A stretch of 64,000 bases of DNA from NCBI GenBank assembly GCA_030762895.1, contig CM061065.1, positions 83,523,607 through 83,587,606 of the forward strand. The letters run 5' to 3'. This document shows, in pieces, positions 1 through 9,639 of this stretch; position 1 is the first letter of the stretch; every line of letters starts with the position of its first letter. The position numbers were made by a program, and so were the translations under genes. The stretch comes from Sophora flavescens (taxonomy: Eukaryota; Streptophyta; Magnoliopsida; Fabales; Fabaceae). Below the pieces are notes generated by a model. The model did not search any database. It was given only the letters and a program-made list of their open reading frames with translations, and was not told the DNA's origin.

Positions 1-599
1 TTCTTAAGACAAAAGAAATAAGCAGATGAAGATAAATTAACAAAACAGAATTCCAATGAGCAATATATTGTTGATGTCACATGCTACAAGCAACTCTAAA
101 TTTCTTCCCATTTTGAAATAGGTCATGATAGCAGAAGAAAAACAAGAGAAAACACAAAACCCACGACCAGAAATAGAGACATTCCAAACAAGTCAAACTC
201 ACAGTTTCAAGTTTCAACTACAGAGACTACAGTTTCAACATACACTCAAAACCAAAAATAAAAAAATGTTCCCTAAAGACTCACCAGAAATAGGTGCTCG
301 CGTGGTGGTGGGGAGGGGAGCTCGAGTGGTGGCCAACATTCGATGTTGTTACTGAGAGCAGAGGGACAAGGAGAGTTAGTGCGCGGGAAGGGGAAAGAGA
401 TATGTCAAGTTATTGCAAAGAATGAGCGGGAAAGACAGAGTTAGGGTTAAGAGTGTACCCCACGATGGTGGCGAAGAAGCACTCGCGGTGGTTGCGGTGG
501 AGAGGAGCTCGCGATTAGGGCAGAGTGAGAGTGAGCATGATGAAAAGAGAAGAACAGAGACGTACAGAGCAAAGTGAAGAAGTTGGGTGTAATCGTTAT

Positions 600-830
600 A
601 ATCAAAAATAAAACAACAGTTTACGTCAATTGTTTAATACAACTGACGTTAGAAGTCATTTTTAACGTCAGTTGTCTTAAACAGCTGACGTTAAAATTTA
701 TTGTTTAACGTCAGTTGTATTAAACAACTGACGTTAAAAATAAATATTTTTTATTTTAAAAACACTTTTAACGTCAGTTGTCTTCAAAAAACACTTTTAA
801 CGTCAGTTGTTGAAGACAACTGACGTTAAA
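600..830. repeat. Subterminal AACGTCAGTT hairpin repeats
   Basis: At least five inverted pairs of the type AACGTCAGTTG / CAACTGACGTT lie here, and more occur at 1670-1870. The same motif makes up the ends of the complete CACTA at 48058-55152. In En/Spm elements such subterminal repeats are binding sites for the TNPA-type protein; that role is inferred here by analogy. Confidence 0.75.
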
Positions 831-966
831 AGTGTATAAGTTTCTTCAAAAACATTCATTCTTTTGACTACTGTGCTACTTAGCCATGCACCTTGTAACT
901 TAATCCTCTTAATGAACATTAAGTTTATAGATCAGTTTTGAAGAAAATCAGGTAGTCTCTCTTCTC

Positions 967-975
967 TATATAAAG
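967..975 (+). promoter_or_regulatory. TATA box upstream of CACTA micro-ORF
   Basis: TATATAAAG lies about 80 bp upstream of the micro-ORF at 1054. The two related modules in the complete CACTA have TATAAATAG at the equivalent place (52968 and about 54140), so the core promoter is shared by all three copies. Confidence 0.5.
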
Positions 976-1053
976 TACCATTCTTCTGTATCAGTCTGTA
1001 ATACACCCTCTTCTTTTCTTCTATATTTCGTGCGTTTTCTATTCCTTCACAAT

Positions 1054-1149
1054 ATGGCTCTATCATATTTGAGACTTTTGTTATTTCTTCCTATACCTAG
1101 ACTTAAAGGTTTCTGTCTTAATGGTCAAAAAACTTCTGAGGTTGAGTAA
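1054..1149 (+). CDS. Conserved 31-residue micro-ORF in CACTA subterminal module
   Basis: A 31-codon ORF starts at the first ATG downstream of the TATA box. Its related copy at 53016-53114 encodes 32 residues. The two share the start MAL, a central stretch FLPIPRLKG and a tail CLNGQ-TSE-E, while differing by several substitutions and one codon of length. I do not recognise the protein. It may be exon 1 of a captured host gene, because both copies are followed by intron-like DNA and then by a TTTGG-AGCAAGTG segment resembling a splice acceptor. No signal peptide or domain is evident, and translation is unproven. Confidence 0.3.
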   Translation: MALSYLRLLLFLPIPRLKGFCLNGQKTSEVE

Positions 1150-1899
1150 ATCACATAACATAGATGGTAAGGTTGAGTGAATCACATAATGCGATTCCCT
1201 CACTTTATTTCATCCCCTTCATCCCTTTCACTCCGCTTTGGCAGCAAGTGATTGTGGATTCAGATGGAGCATCTAGGACTTCAAATGAGGGAGGGGATGC
1301 ATCCATTGGAGTTTGAGGACAGGACTGAGAAGAAAATGACGTTGAAGCAGAAACTTTTTGATATTTTAGGGCTATGTTGCAGAAATTTTTATCTTTTAAT
1401 CTTGTAATTGTAACTTATGAATCGCTTCAATGAGATACGATTTGATTATACATATAACTTGTTTTATGTTAAGTGTTTATTTATTTTAATTTGCACAAGA
1501 ATTTGTTCACTAATTCAAGCTAATTAATTAAGATTAAAAATAAACTTGTTTAAAAAAAAGATTAGAAATAAACTGCACTATATATGGAGTGATCTGCGTT
1601 AAGAGTGACAATAGGGAGATGATAACAAAAGAAAGATAGGAATGAGTTTCAGATGGGAATATAGGATTATTTACGTCAGTTATTTATTTAACTAAACTAA
1701 AAAACACACTTTTAACATCAGTTGTATAAACAACTGACGTTAAAAGTGTTAATAATTCTTGCAATTCACTTTTAACGTCAGTTCATTACACAACTGACGC
1801 AAATAGTGATTTAATATTTACAAAACTACCACCGCCTCATTTTTAATGTCAAACATATGGTCAACTGACGTAAAACGTTCCCATATATTACATTATTTT
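1150..1899. other. Non-coding CACTA sequence
   Basis: This is AT-rich DNA with no convincing ORF. It matches 53115-53830 and ends with subterminal ACGTCAGTT repeats. Confidence 0.6.
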
Positions 1900-4006
1900 A
1901 GGCAGATGCTGTAAGTACAGCATGCTATGTACTAAATAGAGTCTTAATTAGACCAATCTTAAAGAAAACTCCTTATGAGTTATACAAAGGAAGAAAACCA
2001 AATATCTCTCGTTTTCATGTTTTGGTTGTAAGTGCTTTGTGCTGAACAATTGCTAAGATAATCTAGGCAAATTTGATCCTAAAGCTGATGAAGGCATTTT
2101 CCTAGGCTATTATATAACTAGAAAAGCATTTAGAGTTTACTATAGAAGAACTCAAACAATTGAGGAATCTATACATGTTACATTTGATGGATCTAACCCC
2201 AAGAGGTTGGGAAAGGATGTTTGTGATGATGATGCAGGAAATATGGAAGAAAATCAGACTGAAGAAATACAAGAAGATGCAACTATGGATGATGTAACAC
2301 AAAATCCAGAAAAAGAACCATATGAAGAGCTACCTAAAGAATGGAAGATTGAAAGGAATCATCCCTTGGACAACATCATTGGTGATATATCCAAACGGAT
2401 AACTAATGGGTAACTACTAGACATTCTTTAAGAAATGCATGTAACAATATGGCCTTTGTTTCTCAAATTGAACCAAAAACTATTAATGATGCTATTGTTG
2501 ATGAAAATTGGATCATGGCAATGCAAGAAGAATTAAATCAGTTTGAAAGAAACAAAGTTTTGGAACTTGTTCCAAAACCCGAGGAAAAACAGATAATTGG
2601 TACAAAATGGGTGTTTAGGAACAAACTTGATGAAAATGGCATTATAATTAGGAATAAGGCTAGATTAGTAGCTAAAGGATATAATCAGGAAGAAGATATA
2701 GATTATGATGAAACTTATGCACTTGTGGCTAGGCTAGAAGCTATAAGAATGTTGTTAGCATATGCATGTATCATGAATTTCAAATTATATCAAATGGATG
2801 TTAAGAGTGCATTCCTTAATGGTTTTATACAAGAAGAAGTATATGTTCGTCAACCACCAGGTTTTGAAATGAATGATTTTCTAAACCTTGTTTATAAACT
2901 TACCAAAGCCTTGTATGGACTTAAACAAGCTCCAAAGGCTTGGTATGAAAGTTTAAGCAACTTTTATTACAAAAGGGTTTTACTAGAGACAAGGTTGACA
3001 CAACACTTTTCACAAAAAGAAAAGTTCAAAATATACTACTTGTACAAATATATGTTGATGATATTATATTTGGTGCTACTAATGATTCATTATGTAAGGA
3101 ATTTTCCAAGTTGATGCAAATGAATTTGAGATGTCCATTATGGGAGAACTCACCTTCTTCTTGGGACTTCAAATTGAACAATGCAATGATGGAACCTTCA
3201 TAAGTCAAGCAAAGTACTGTAAGGAACTATTGAAGAAGTTTGGCATGGAGAATGCAAAGGAGATGGCAACTTCAATAAGTCCATCATGTTACTTGGACAA
3301 GGATGAAAAAGATAAATCTGTAGACATATCCAAATATAAAGGTATAATTGACTCCTTACTTTACCTTACAGCTAGTAGACCTGATATAATGTTTAGTGTT
3401 TGCATGTGTGCAAAATATCAATCAAACCCTAATGAATCTCATTTAACAGCTGTAAAGAGAATCATGAAATATTTGCTAGGAACTAAAGATATGGGTCTAT
3501 GGTATGCTAAGGGATCAACTTGTAATCTAATAGGATACTCTGACTCTGACTCTGACTTTGCTGGATGCAAGTTGGATATGAAGGGTACTAGTGGAACGTG
3601 CCACTTACTTGGGAACTCACTTGTTTCCTGGTTTAGTAAGAAACAAACAAGTATGGCTTTGTTAACTGGTGAAGCTGAATATTTTGCAGCAAGTAGTTGT
3701 CGTGCACAAATCCTTTGGACGAAGCAGCAACTCATTGACTATGGTGTTTTATTAGAAAAAGTGCCAATCAAATGTGACAACACTAGTGCTATAAATCTAA
3801 CCAAGAATCCTATAATGCATTCTAGAACCAAACATATTGAAATAAGACATCATTTCATAAGAGATAATATACAAAGTGGAGATATAGTTTTTGAATATGT
3901 TGACACATCTAAACAATTAGCTGACATTTTCACTAAACCCCTTGCTAAAGAAAGTCTCTATTACATAAGAAGAGAATTGGGGATAATTGATTCAACCTAT
4001 GCTTGA
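1900..4006 (+). pseudogene. Ty1-copia (Sirevirus-like) pol: integrase C-terminus, reverse transcriptase, RNase H
   Basis: The fragment begins inside the integrase core (1900-2200, with the copia motif around LNR and TPYEL). It continues through an acidic linker (2207-2413), reverse transcriptase (2449-3112) and RNase H (3131-4006, ending at a stop). The active-site YVDD of the reverse transcriptase is at 3051-3062. KPLA near the end and the GEAEY region are typical of the RNase H tail of copia polyproteins. It is broken by a frameshift near 2412, another near 2966, and stops in the integrase part. The N-terminal gag, protease and most of integrase are missing because CACTA DNA adjoins at 1900. 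The SIRE/Maximus lineage is suggested by the overall sequence and the multiple polypurine tracts downstream. It is not functional as it stands. Confidence 0.9.
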
Positions 4007-4054
4007 TGCTTTATATGATTAAATGCATGATTGCTTGATATTTGTTTTCTGTGC

Positions 4055-4705
4055 ATCGATTTACCAATCGATTAGCTTAAGCAAAAATCCTTATCCTATA
4101 GCTAGTACACAGATTGTGCAATCTATGTATAAACTTAGAAATATATTTTTAGTGACTGAACATCGATTTACCAATTAATTGATCCAACCTTTTTAGTCTC
4201 AGAAACATCAACACATCGATTGATACATCGATTGTGTGACCAAATCAAAATAGGTGACTCTCTGGAAGTCCATATGCATCGATGTCGACATCGATTGACC
4301 TGTAATTGAAATCATAAAATCTCAACTTTATCTGATATAAATCGATTGCAACATCGATTTACACCTTGAACCACTTAGCATAGCTCTCTGGAAGAGCTTA
4401 TGCATCGATTGTTCCATCGATTTACATTGGGTTATTCAGACCAACCCTGTATATAAATCGATTGCGGCATCGATTCAGTGAAGTCTCCAGAACTTGGATC
4501 TCACTGACTTGATCTATACATCGATTTATACATTGATGTAGTGAATACTGCTTCTATTGATCTCTCTGTCTCAGCTTATACATCGATTTTCACATCGACT
4601 GAGATCAAGTGTTAGAACTTGATACTTTCTGTTTCAGCTTATACATCGATGTATTCACAGGTTTAATCAGTTGAAAACCTTTAATAAATCGATTGATACA
4701 TCGAT
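4055..4705 (+). repeat. Phased array of ATCGAT-N6-ATCGAT dyads between pol and ORF3
   Basis: Eleven units start at 4055, 4162, 4215, 4278, 4341, 4404, 4457, 4520, 4582, 4645 and 4688. Each is ATCGAT, six variable bases, then ATCGAT; a few second halves are mutated (ATTAAT, ATTGAT, ATCGAC), and 4645 keeps only one half. Steps are 107, 53, 63, 63, 63, 53, 63, 62, 63 and 43 bp. The roughly 45-bp linkers share only loose similarity (TCTG...CAGCTTATAC before the dyad), so the dyads are better conserved than the rest of the unit. A related array in inverted orientation occurs in the element's LTR at 7144-7667. Confidence 0.85.
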
Positions 4706-4810
4706 TAACTGACTTATGTCTTTAATTACCCAGCTTTTCCCTCCAAAATTTATCACATTCCAAATCAAAATCTAAATACTCGAACCCTAGCAGAGCTCAA
4801 AATCGCTCCA

Positions 4811-6336
4811 ATGGCACGAGTTAAGCAAACTCAACCTGCTACCCTTGTTCCCTCTAACTCCACTTCATCATCCTCAACCCAATCCTCCACTCCTCCACGA
4901 GTTTCACCCTCTCCTGCTTCTTGACGTCTTAAAAGGAAAGAACCAAAGAAATCTCAAAAGATGGACAAGCTTCCAATCAAGGAACTTGCAAAGAGGAAGA
5001 ATCTTGATAAGGGAAAGAAAGTAGTAGCTGAATCCCCCAAACCAGCTCCAAAGAAACAAGAGAAGAATAAGAAGGTGGTTAAGGAAACTCCTAAGAAGAA
5101 AGTAACTCAGAAAAGGAGGAAGAGAACTGAGCAAGAAGAAGAAGAAGAAGAGGATGCTGATTTGATTACAGAAATGGAACTATTAAAGAGGTATTTTACT
5201 GATGTTGAATCTATACTTCTTTACAAGAATGACTTTAAGCATAGAGAAATCCATGAAGCTAGGACTGTTGATTTCAACTACTTTGATATCAATGAGTTTA
5301 GTTTTCAAAATATTTTGAAGGACTATAAGCTTAGTGACTTTTTACAAACTAAGTCTGATATCTATCCAATACTAATCAAGGCATTTTACTGCACGTTGAA
5401 ATGGATAATATTGGATTTTCTGCTGAAGTCAAGAATGTAAGAATTGAGATGACATTTGAAGAGTTTGTTGAATTTACTAAGATGGATTATTTGGGAAGTA
5501 ATCTAGATGGAATAGGACCAGAAAGTGCTTGGTTAAAGACTTATGACAAAGAGGAAGCTAAGAAAGTGCTTCTGGTAGAGAATGCTCAGGAAGGAATGAT
5601 GATAAACATAAGTGCTATGCATATACAACATAGATTACTGCAGTATGTGCTTAGTAGGATGCTTCTACCTAGGTCTGGTAATCATGCTGTGGTCCAAAAT
5701 AATGATCTTCTGATGTTGTGGGCCATGGTAGAAAAGAAACAGCTCAACTAGAGCTATATCATTATTAGACATATGCTTGATTGTAAAACTAGTGGTGCAA
5801 CCCTACCCTATCCAGGCTTAGTGGTTAAATTGCTATAACACTTTGAGGTTCCAATGGAAAATGAAGAAAGGTTCTATGCAAGACAAGTAACTCACAAGTT
5901 TGGAGAAAGCATCATAAGCAAGATGAAGCTTGCCAAAGTGAATGGAGAATGGGTGAGGGTGATTGGAAATGAAGCAAGAGCTGAAGTTGGACCTGAGTTT
6001 ACTGAAATGAATGGCAAGATAGATAAACTGATCACCATGATTGAAGTGCTTGAGCAAAGGCAGTACAAGCAGCATTTGATGATTAAAAGGACTTTAGACT
6101 ACATGAGTCTAAAGATCAATGCTTTGGAAGGGCAAATGGCCACTGTGCACCTGCACTTAGGCATTCCCCTGGATGCACCTGCAACATCTCCTCAAGAAGA
6201 AACACCAACTTCTAAGGATGTTGTAAATATTGCTAGAGAATCTGCTGCTGCTGCTACTGATGAAGACAATCAAGAAGCTGATGCTGCAACACCTGCACAA
6301 CACACTCAAGAGCCAAGAAATAATGATAATGTTTAG
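4811..6336 (+). pseudogene. Third ORF of the Sirevirus-like element (plant transposon-protein-type domain)
   Basis: An ATG at 4811 opens a Lys/Glu/Pro-rich N-terminal region. One in-frame stop lies near 4922, and the same frame continues from 4961 to 5440. A frameshift near 5400 leads to a frame running from 5401 to 6336 with two more stops near 5750 and 5836. The central part contains RLLQYVLSRMLLPRSGNHA and LLMLWAM, a pattern I associate with the family annotated as 'putative plant transposon protein' (Pfam Transposase_32); this is from memory and not a search. The C-terminal part (5854-6336) is predicted to be coiled-coil-like and ends in an acidic Ala-rich tail. No membrane span is visible, so although it occupies the env-like position downstream of pol, the sequence does not support an envelope protein. 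Confidence 0.7.
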
Positions 6337-6777
6337 ATCTTTAGGGCTTCTTAGTGTTAAGTTTGTGCTTAGGATGTTATTTCCTTTTTGGTCTATAATG
6401 ATTTAAACAACAATTCTCTACATGTTTGTTTCCATAATTGCAATACTATCATAATGTTTTGATATGGTGTGATGAATGAATGAAAAAAGGTGTTTGTATG
6501 TACTTTTTTTACTTATGCTTTATATCTCCCATATATTCTTTTTGATAATGACAAAGGGGGAGAAATGAAAGGGTATCACACTCACTTTTTAAAATGACAA
6601 ATATGATTCTAAGTTCAATGATCCTAAATGCTTTTAAACTGTCACATAGACAGGGGGAGTAATAATATCAAATGAAATTATGCTGCATCATTTAACTCTG
6701 ATACATGTATGTTACTTCCAATGAATTCTTTCATATTAAAGTATGGTAAGTTTGTCATCAATCAAAAAGGGGGAGTT
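6337..6777 (+). other. Non-coding region with three polypurine tracts
   Basis: AAAGGGGGAG at 6553-6562, CAGGGGGAG at 6651-6659 and AAAAAGGGGGAG at 6764-6775 precede the LTR, and the last directly abuts it. Polypurine tracts prime plus-strand DNA synthesis. Repeated tracts upstream of the 3' LTR are a known Sirevirus trait. Confidence 0.85.
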
Positions 6778-7760
6778 TGTTGGAAAATGACTCTAGTATG
6801 TTTTCATTAATGACCAAACTTAAGAATTGATTAAACTTTGATTCACTAATCATTTTCCAAGTTTACATGAATGAAAATATCATTTAGTGCAAGGGTATGA
6901 ATTCAAAGGATCAAAGGAGAAAGACAGAGGCAAAGCAAGGATCATGAATGGAATACTTGAAGATGAAGAAACCACAAATGAAGAATCAAGGAATCTCAAG
7001 CAACGGAACTTAGAAAGTTTTATGTAAAGAAAAGTTTTACTTATTTTCTTTGATTTAGCTCTCTCAATTTAACTTAATTCAAAATGGTTTTCATAAATTA
7101 AAATTGAACTTAAAAAGAAAAAGGTTAATTGAAAGATCTGTACATCTATGTGTACATCTATGTACTTTCAGTTAATTAACTACTTTTTAATGAAAAACTA
7201 TGTGTACATCAACGTATAAATGTTATACATCAATGTATACATCGATTGATTCTAGAAAAACTTGATATGTATGCAAACTAAGCTTCTGTCAATCGATTTG
7301 CACATCGATGTATAGAGTGAAATAGAGGCCAAGAATATTTTTCATATACATCACATTGATTAATACATCGATGCATACACAGAACGGAAGTGAAGTCTTA
7401 TGTTCACAAAGAGACAATCGATTGACACATCGATGCATAAGCCCAAACAGAGGCAAAGACTTTTTGAAATGATTATAAAAACGATTGAGCAATCAATGTA
7501 AAGACTTATGCGCTGCTGATGCTTATGATTTTTAAGAACACAATCGATGTACACATCTATGTATCAATGAGAATCAAGAACTATCAAGAATCCAATCGAT
7601 CGAACAATCGATGTACTCAGTGCAAAAAATTACAAATCTTGTTTAATACATCGATTAGGCAATCGATTGACTACTAGAATCAATTTTTGATGAAAAGTTT
7701 GTTTTGATCTTAACTGACTTTTAAATTGTACCCAACGGATCTATTTTGACATACACCTAT
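6778..7760 (+). mobile_element. Sirevirus-like 3' LTR, upstream (U3) part
   Basis: The LTR starts with TGTTGGAAAATG right after the third polypurine tract. It contains the dyad array at 7144-7667 and is then interrupted at 7761 by TR-GAG copy 1. The LTR resumes at 12302 with a TATA box at 12309. Removing the insert would put the TATA box about 100 bp downstream of the last dyad. Confidence 0.8.
7144..7667 (-). repeat. Phased dyad array in LTR U3
   Basis: Dyads of ATCGAT-N6-ATCGAT start at 7229, 7292, 7355, 7417, 7480, 7543, 7595 and 7650, with steps of 63, 63, 62, 63, 63, 52 and 55 bp. Two more degenerate units start at 7144 and 7196. Some half-sites are mutated (ATCAAT, ATTGAT, ATCTAT). Compared with the array at 4055-4705 the units read in the opposite direction: the reverse complement shows the same TCTG...CTTATGC lead-in before the dyad. 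Confidence 0.85.
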
Positions 7761-8961
7761 TGATCAGCCGCTGGCTCATCTAGTTTTATGACTAGAAAAA
7801 CCTTGGCTTTGTGCTAATTTTATCTCATTTTCACCCAAATTAGACTTGATTGTCTTTAAGCAGCATTTTGAGTCTGTAAAGTATTTTTAGGTTAATTTAG
7901 TTGATTTAGAGTTGAATAAAGTACTTACTGTTATTTCTTGTTTTCAGATAATAAAAAGAAATAATTCTGGAGTTCTTCGCCCCGCGAAAGGCTGCTCGCC
8001 TCGCGAGCCTGAAGGTGACTGTTCCAGAAATTGCAAACCTCTCTGTCTCGCCCCGCGAAACATGACTCGCCTAGCGAGTAATCCAACCCTGGAAGACCAG
8101 AAGCCATCACGGCTTATCCATGTTGAAGGTCACGGGCGTTACAGTTTGGAATTTGAAGAGTCTCGCCTCGCGAATATATGCTCGCCTCACGAGAGAACCA
8201 AAAGCTGAAGACTATTCGTATTATTCGCCTCGCGAAGGTGTGCTCGCCTCGCGAGATAGCTGAATCCAGAATCTGTATTTAAGCTTGTTTGAAGGCAGAA
8301 CTGAGGAGCTTTTAATCTTTTGTTTTCTTTTTAGTTTAGATAGCTGCGAAATTAGTAATGGAGAACTAGTCTCCTTGATTAATCTACTGTGACTGGTTTC
8401 CATTTACATTTGAGGTTCTATAATTCCTGTTTTGTATGCTTTTCCTTTTTCAATCCTATGCTATATATTTCTGTTTGCTTAATTCAGGATTGTATAGTGT
8501 TGTGTTGATTTATTTCGGTGATGTTATGTTCCTATATATAATCGCGTTTGCTTAATTCGCGTGTGTTCAATTCGTGTTCGCTTAGTTCACGAAGGGCTTA
8601 ACCCCGTTTGCCTAATTCGGGAATAGGAACATATATATGTAGTAGTGATTTCGCTTGTTAATTGTTGCTACAACCGGGAGGGAATTAGAATCTGCTTAGG
8701 GCTTGGAATTTACATGAACCGATGATAGTTGGGAAATCGAGAAGAGTAGATTAATCGTTTTCAGCTATTTGATAATCTTTTAAACTGCTCTGTTTCATTG
8801 CTCTGTTATCGCTTTGTTTTCCAATTGAATTTCAAACCACCCCCCAAAAAAAAAAACTGATTTTTGTGGTAAATAACAATTCAAGAGTCCTTGTGAGACG
8901 ATATCTGAGTTATCGCCCTTAACTGCATATTTTGTAAACCGCTCGCTTTTTGGCGCGACCA
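7761..8961 (+). repeat. 5' LTR of TR-GAG copy 1
   Basis: It matches 11079-12301 over its full length with scattered substitutions. It includes four pairs of TCGCCYCGCGA-like sites whose T positions are 7977/7996, 8048/8067, 8163/8182 and 8225/8244. Every pair is separated by exactly 19 bp. Confidence 0.85.
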
Positions 8962-8966
8962 AAAAT

Positions 8967-8984
8967 TGGCGTCGTTGCCGGGGA
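8967..8984 (+). promoter_or_regulatory. Primer-binding site (tRNA-Asp type)
   Basis: TGGCGTCGTTGCCGGGGA lies five bases after the LTR. It differs by one base from TGGCGCCGTTGCCGGGGA in copy 2, which is complementary to the 3' end of plant tRNA-Asp(GTC), the primer used by Athila-like elements. Confidence 0.8.
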
Positions 8985-9066
8985 CTCTTGTTGTTATTAA
9001 CAGAAAAAAAAACCTTTTGCATTACTGCATTAGTCTTGGCTGTTTTGTCTGGTTGTGAACCTTAGT

Positions 9067-9639
9067 ATGGATGAACTTTGTGCTGAATTTCTAGACTTTC
9101 GAGCCTTTTCTGATTTTGATTTTCCATTTATTTCTGGTTTTGATGGTATTTATTCATGTACTGACTGTACTGACACTAACCCGTGTGCTGTTTGTGCTGA
9201 GTTTCTTGATTCAACTTTGCAGGGTGATAGTGAGAGTGAAGCTGTCTGTTCAGCCGAAGTTCTTGACATCATGGCTACTCCAAATGTACCCACCATTGAC
9301 TAGCCACCTCCCCCTGTGGAACCACCAGCAACGGAGTTCAAGCCTTTGGATCTTGCACCCTTGGATATGAAGACACTATGGCCAGTCCAAGAGGCTGAAC
9401 CCCACTTTTATTGGGAGGACTTTATGGACAAGGTTGAGAAAGAGGTCATCTTTGACTCGAGAAGGAGTGAGAAGTCCGCCGCACTTGGCGGAGTTACCAA
9501 GATTATCAAGCGCCCGCTCTCATACTTATGCTGTAAGCCATGGGATCCGGGAGGATCATATCGTACTTTGGGCATTCCGTGGCTGCTGTATCACAGACAG
9601 TGGGATCCTGGTGGAACCACCCCCAATGAGTTTTCTTAA
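9067..9639 (+). pseudogene. Shortened Cys-rich ORF of TR-GAG copy 1
   Basis: The frame opens with MDELCAE at 9067, has one in-frame stop at 9301-9303, and runs on to a stop at 9637-9639. Compared with copy 2 (42467-44060) the gag domain is absent: the leader joins directly to the DELC segment. The retained parts are a Cys motif (CTDCTDTNPCAVCAE), a Pro-rich stretch, and a C-terminal block with FYWEDF, GSEKS-like residues and two WDPGG repeats. The C-terminal block is shared with copy 2 and I do not recognise it from any family. No enzymatic motif is seen. Confidence 0.6.

Larger units (their letters stand above)
1..1899. mobile_element. CACTA (En/Spm) family A, truncated 3' part
   Basis: From about position 165 this stretch aligns by eye, in the same orientation, with 52020-53830 of the complete CACTA element further right. 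Both hold a GA-rich non-coding region, subterminal pairs of AACGTCAGTT and its inverse (for example 660-740 and 1690-1790), a TATA box and a micro-ORF. The left part is cut by the window edge. At the right edge, similarity stops near 1899, directly against copia integrase sequence, and the expected terminal CACTAGTG is missing. It encodes no transposase within the window. Confidence 0.75.

Noticed and set aside
4055..7667. A CRISPR-like array from the regular 63-bp repeats
   Set aside because: The conserved part is a short 18-bp dyad with a variable centre, the spacers are related to each other, the context is a plant retrotransposon, and no cas genes exist.
7912..8208. ORFs in the TR-GAG LTRs (also 11300-11527, 41242-41644 and 45711-46112)
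   Set aside because: They are products of the repeated CpG-rich site array in LTRs. They are in U3, upstream of the candidate TATA box, and carry no known domain.
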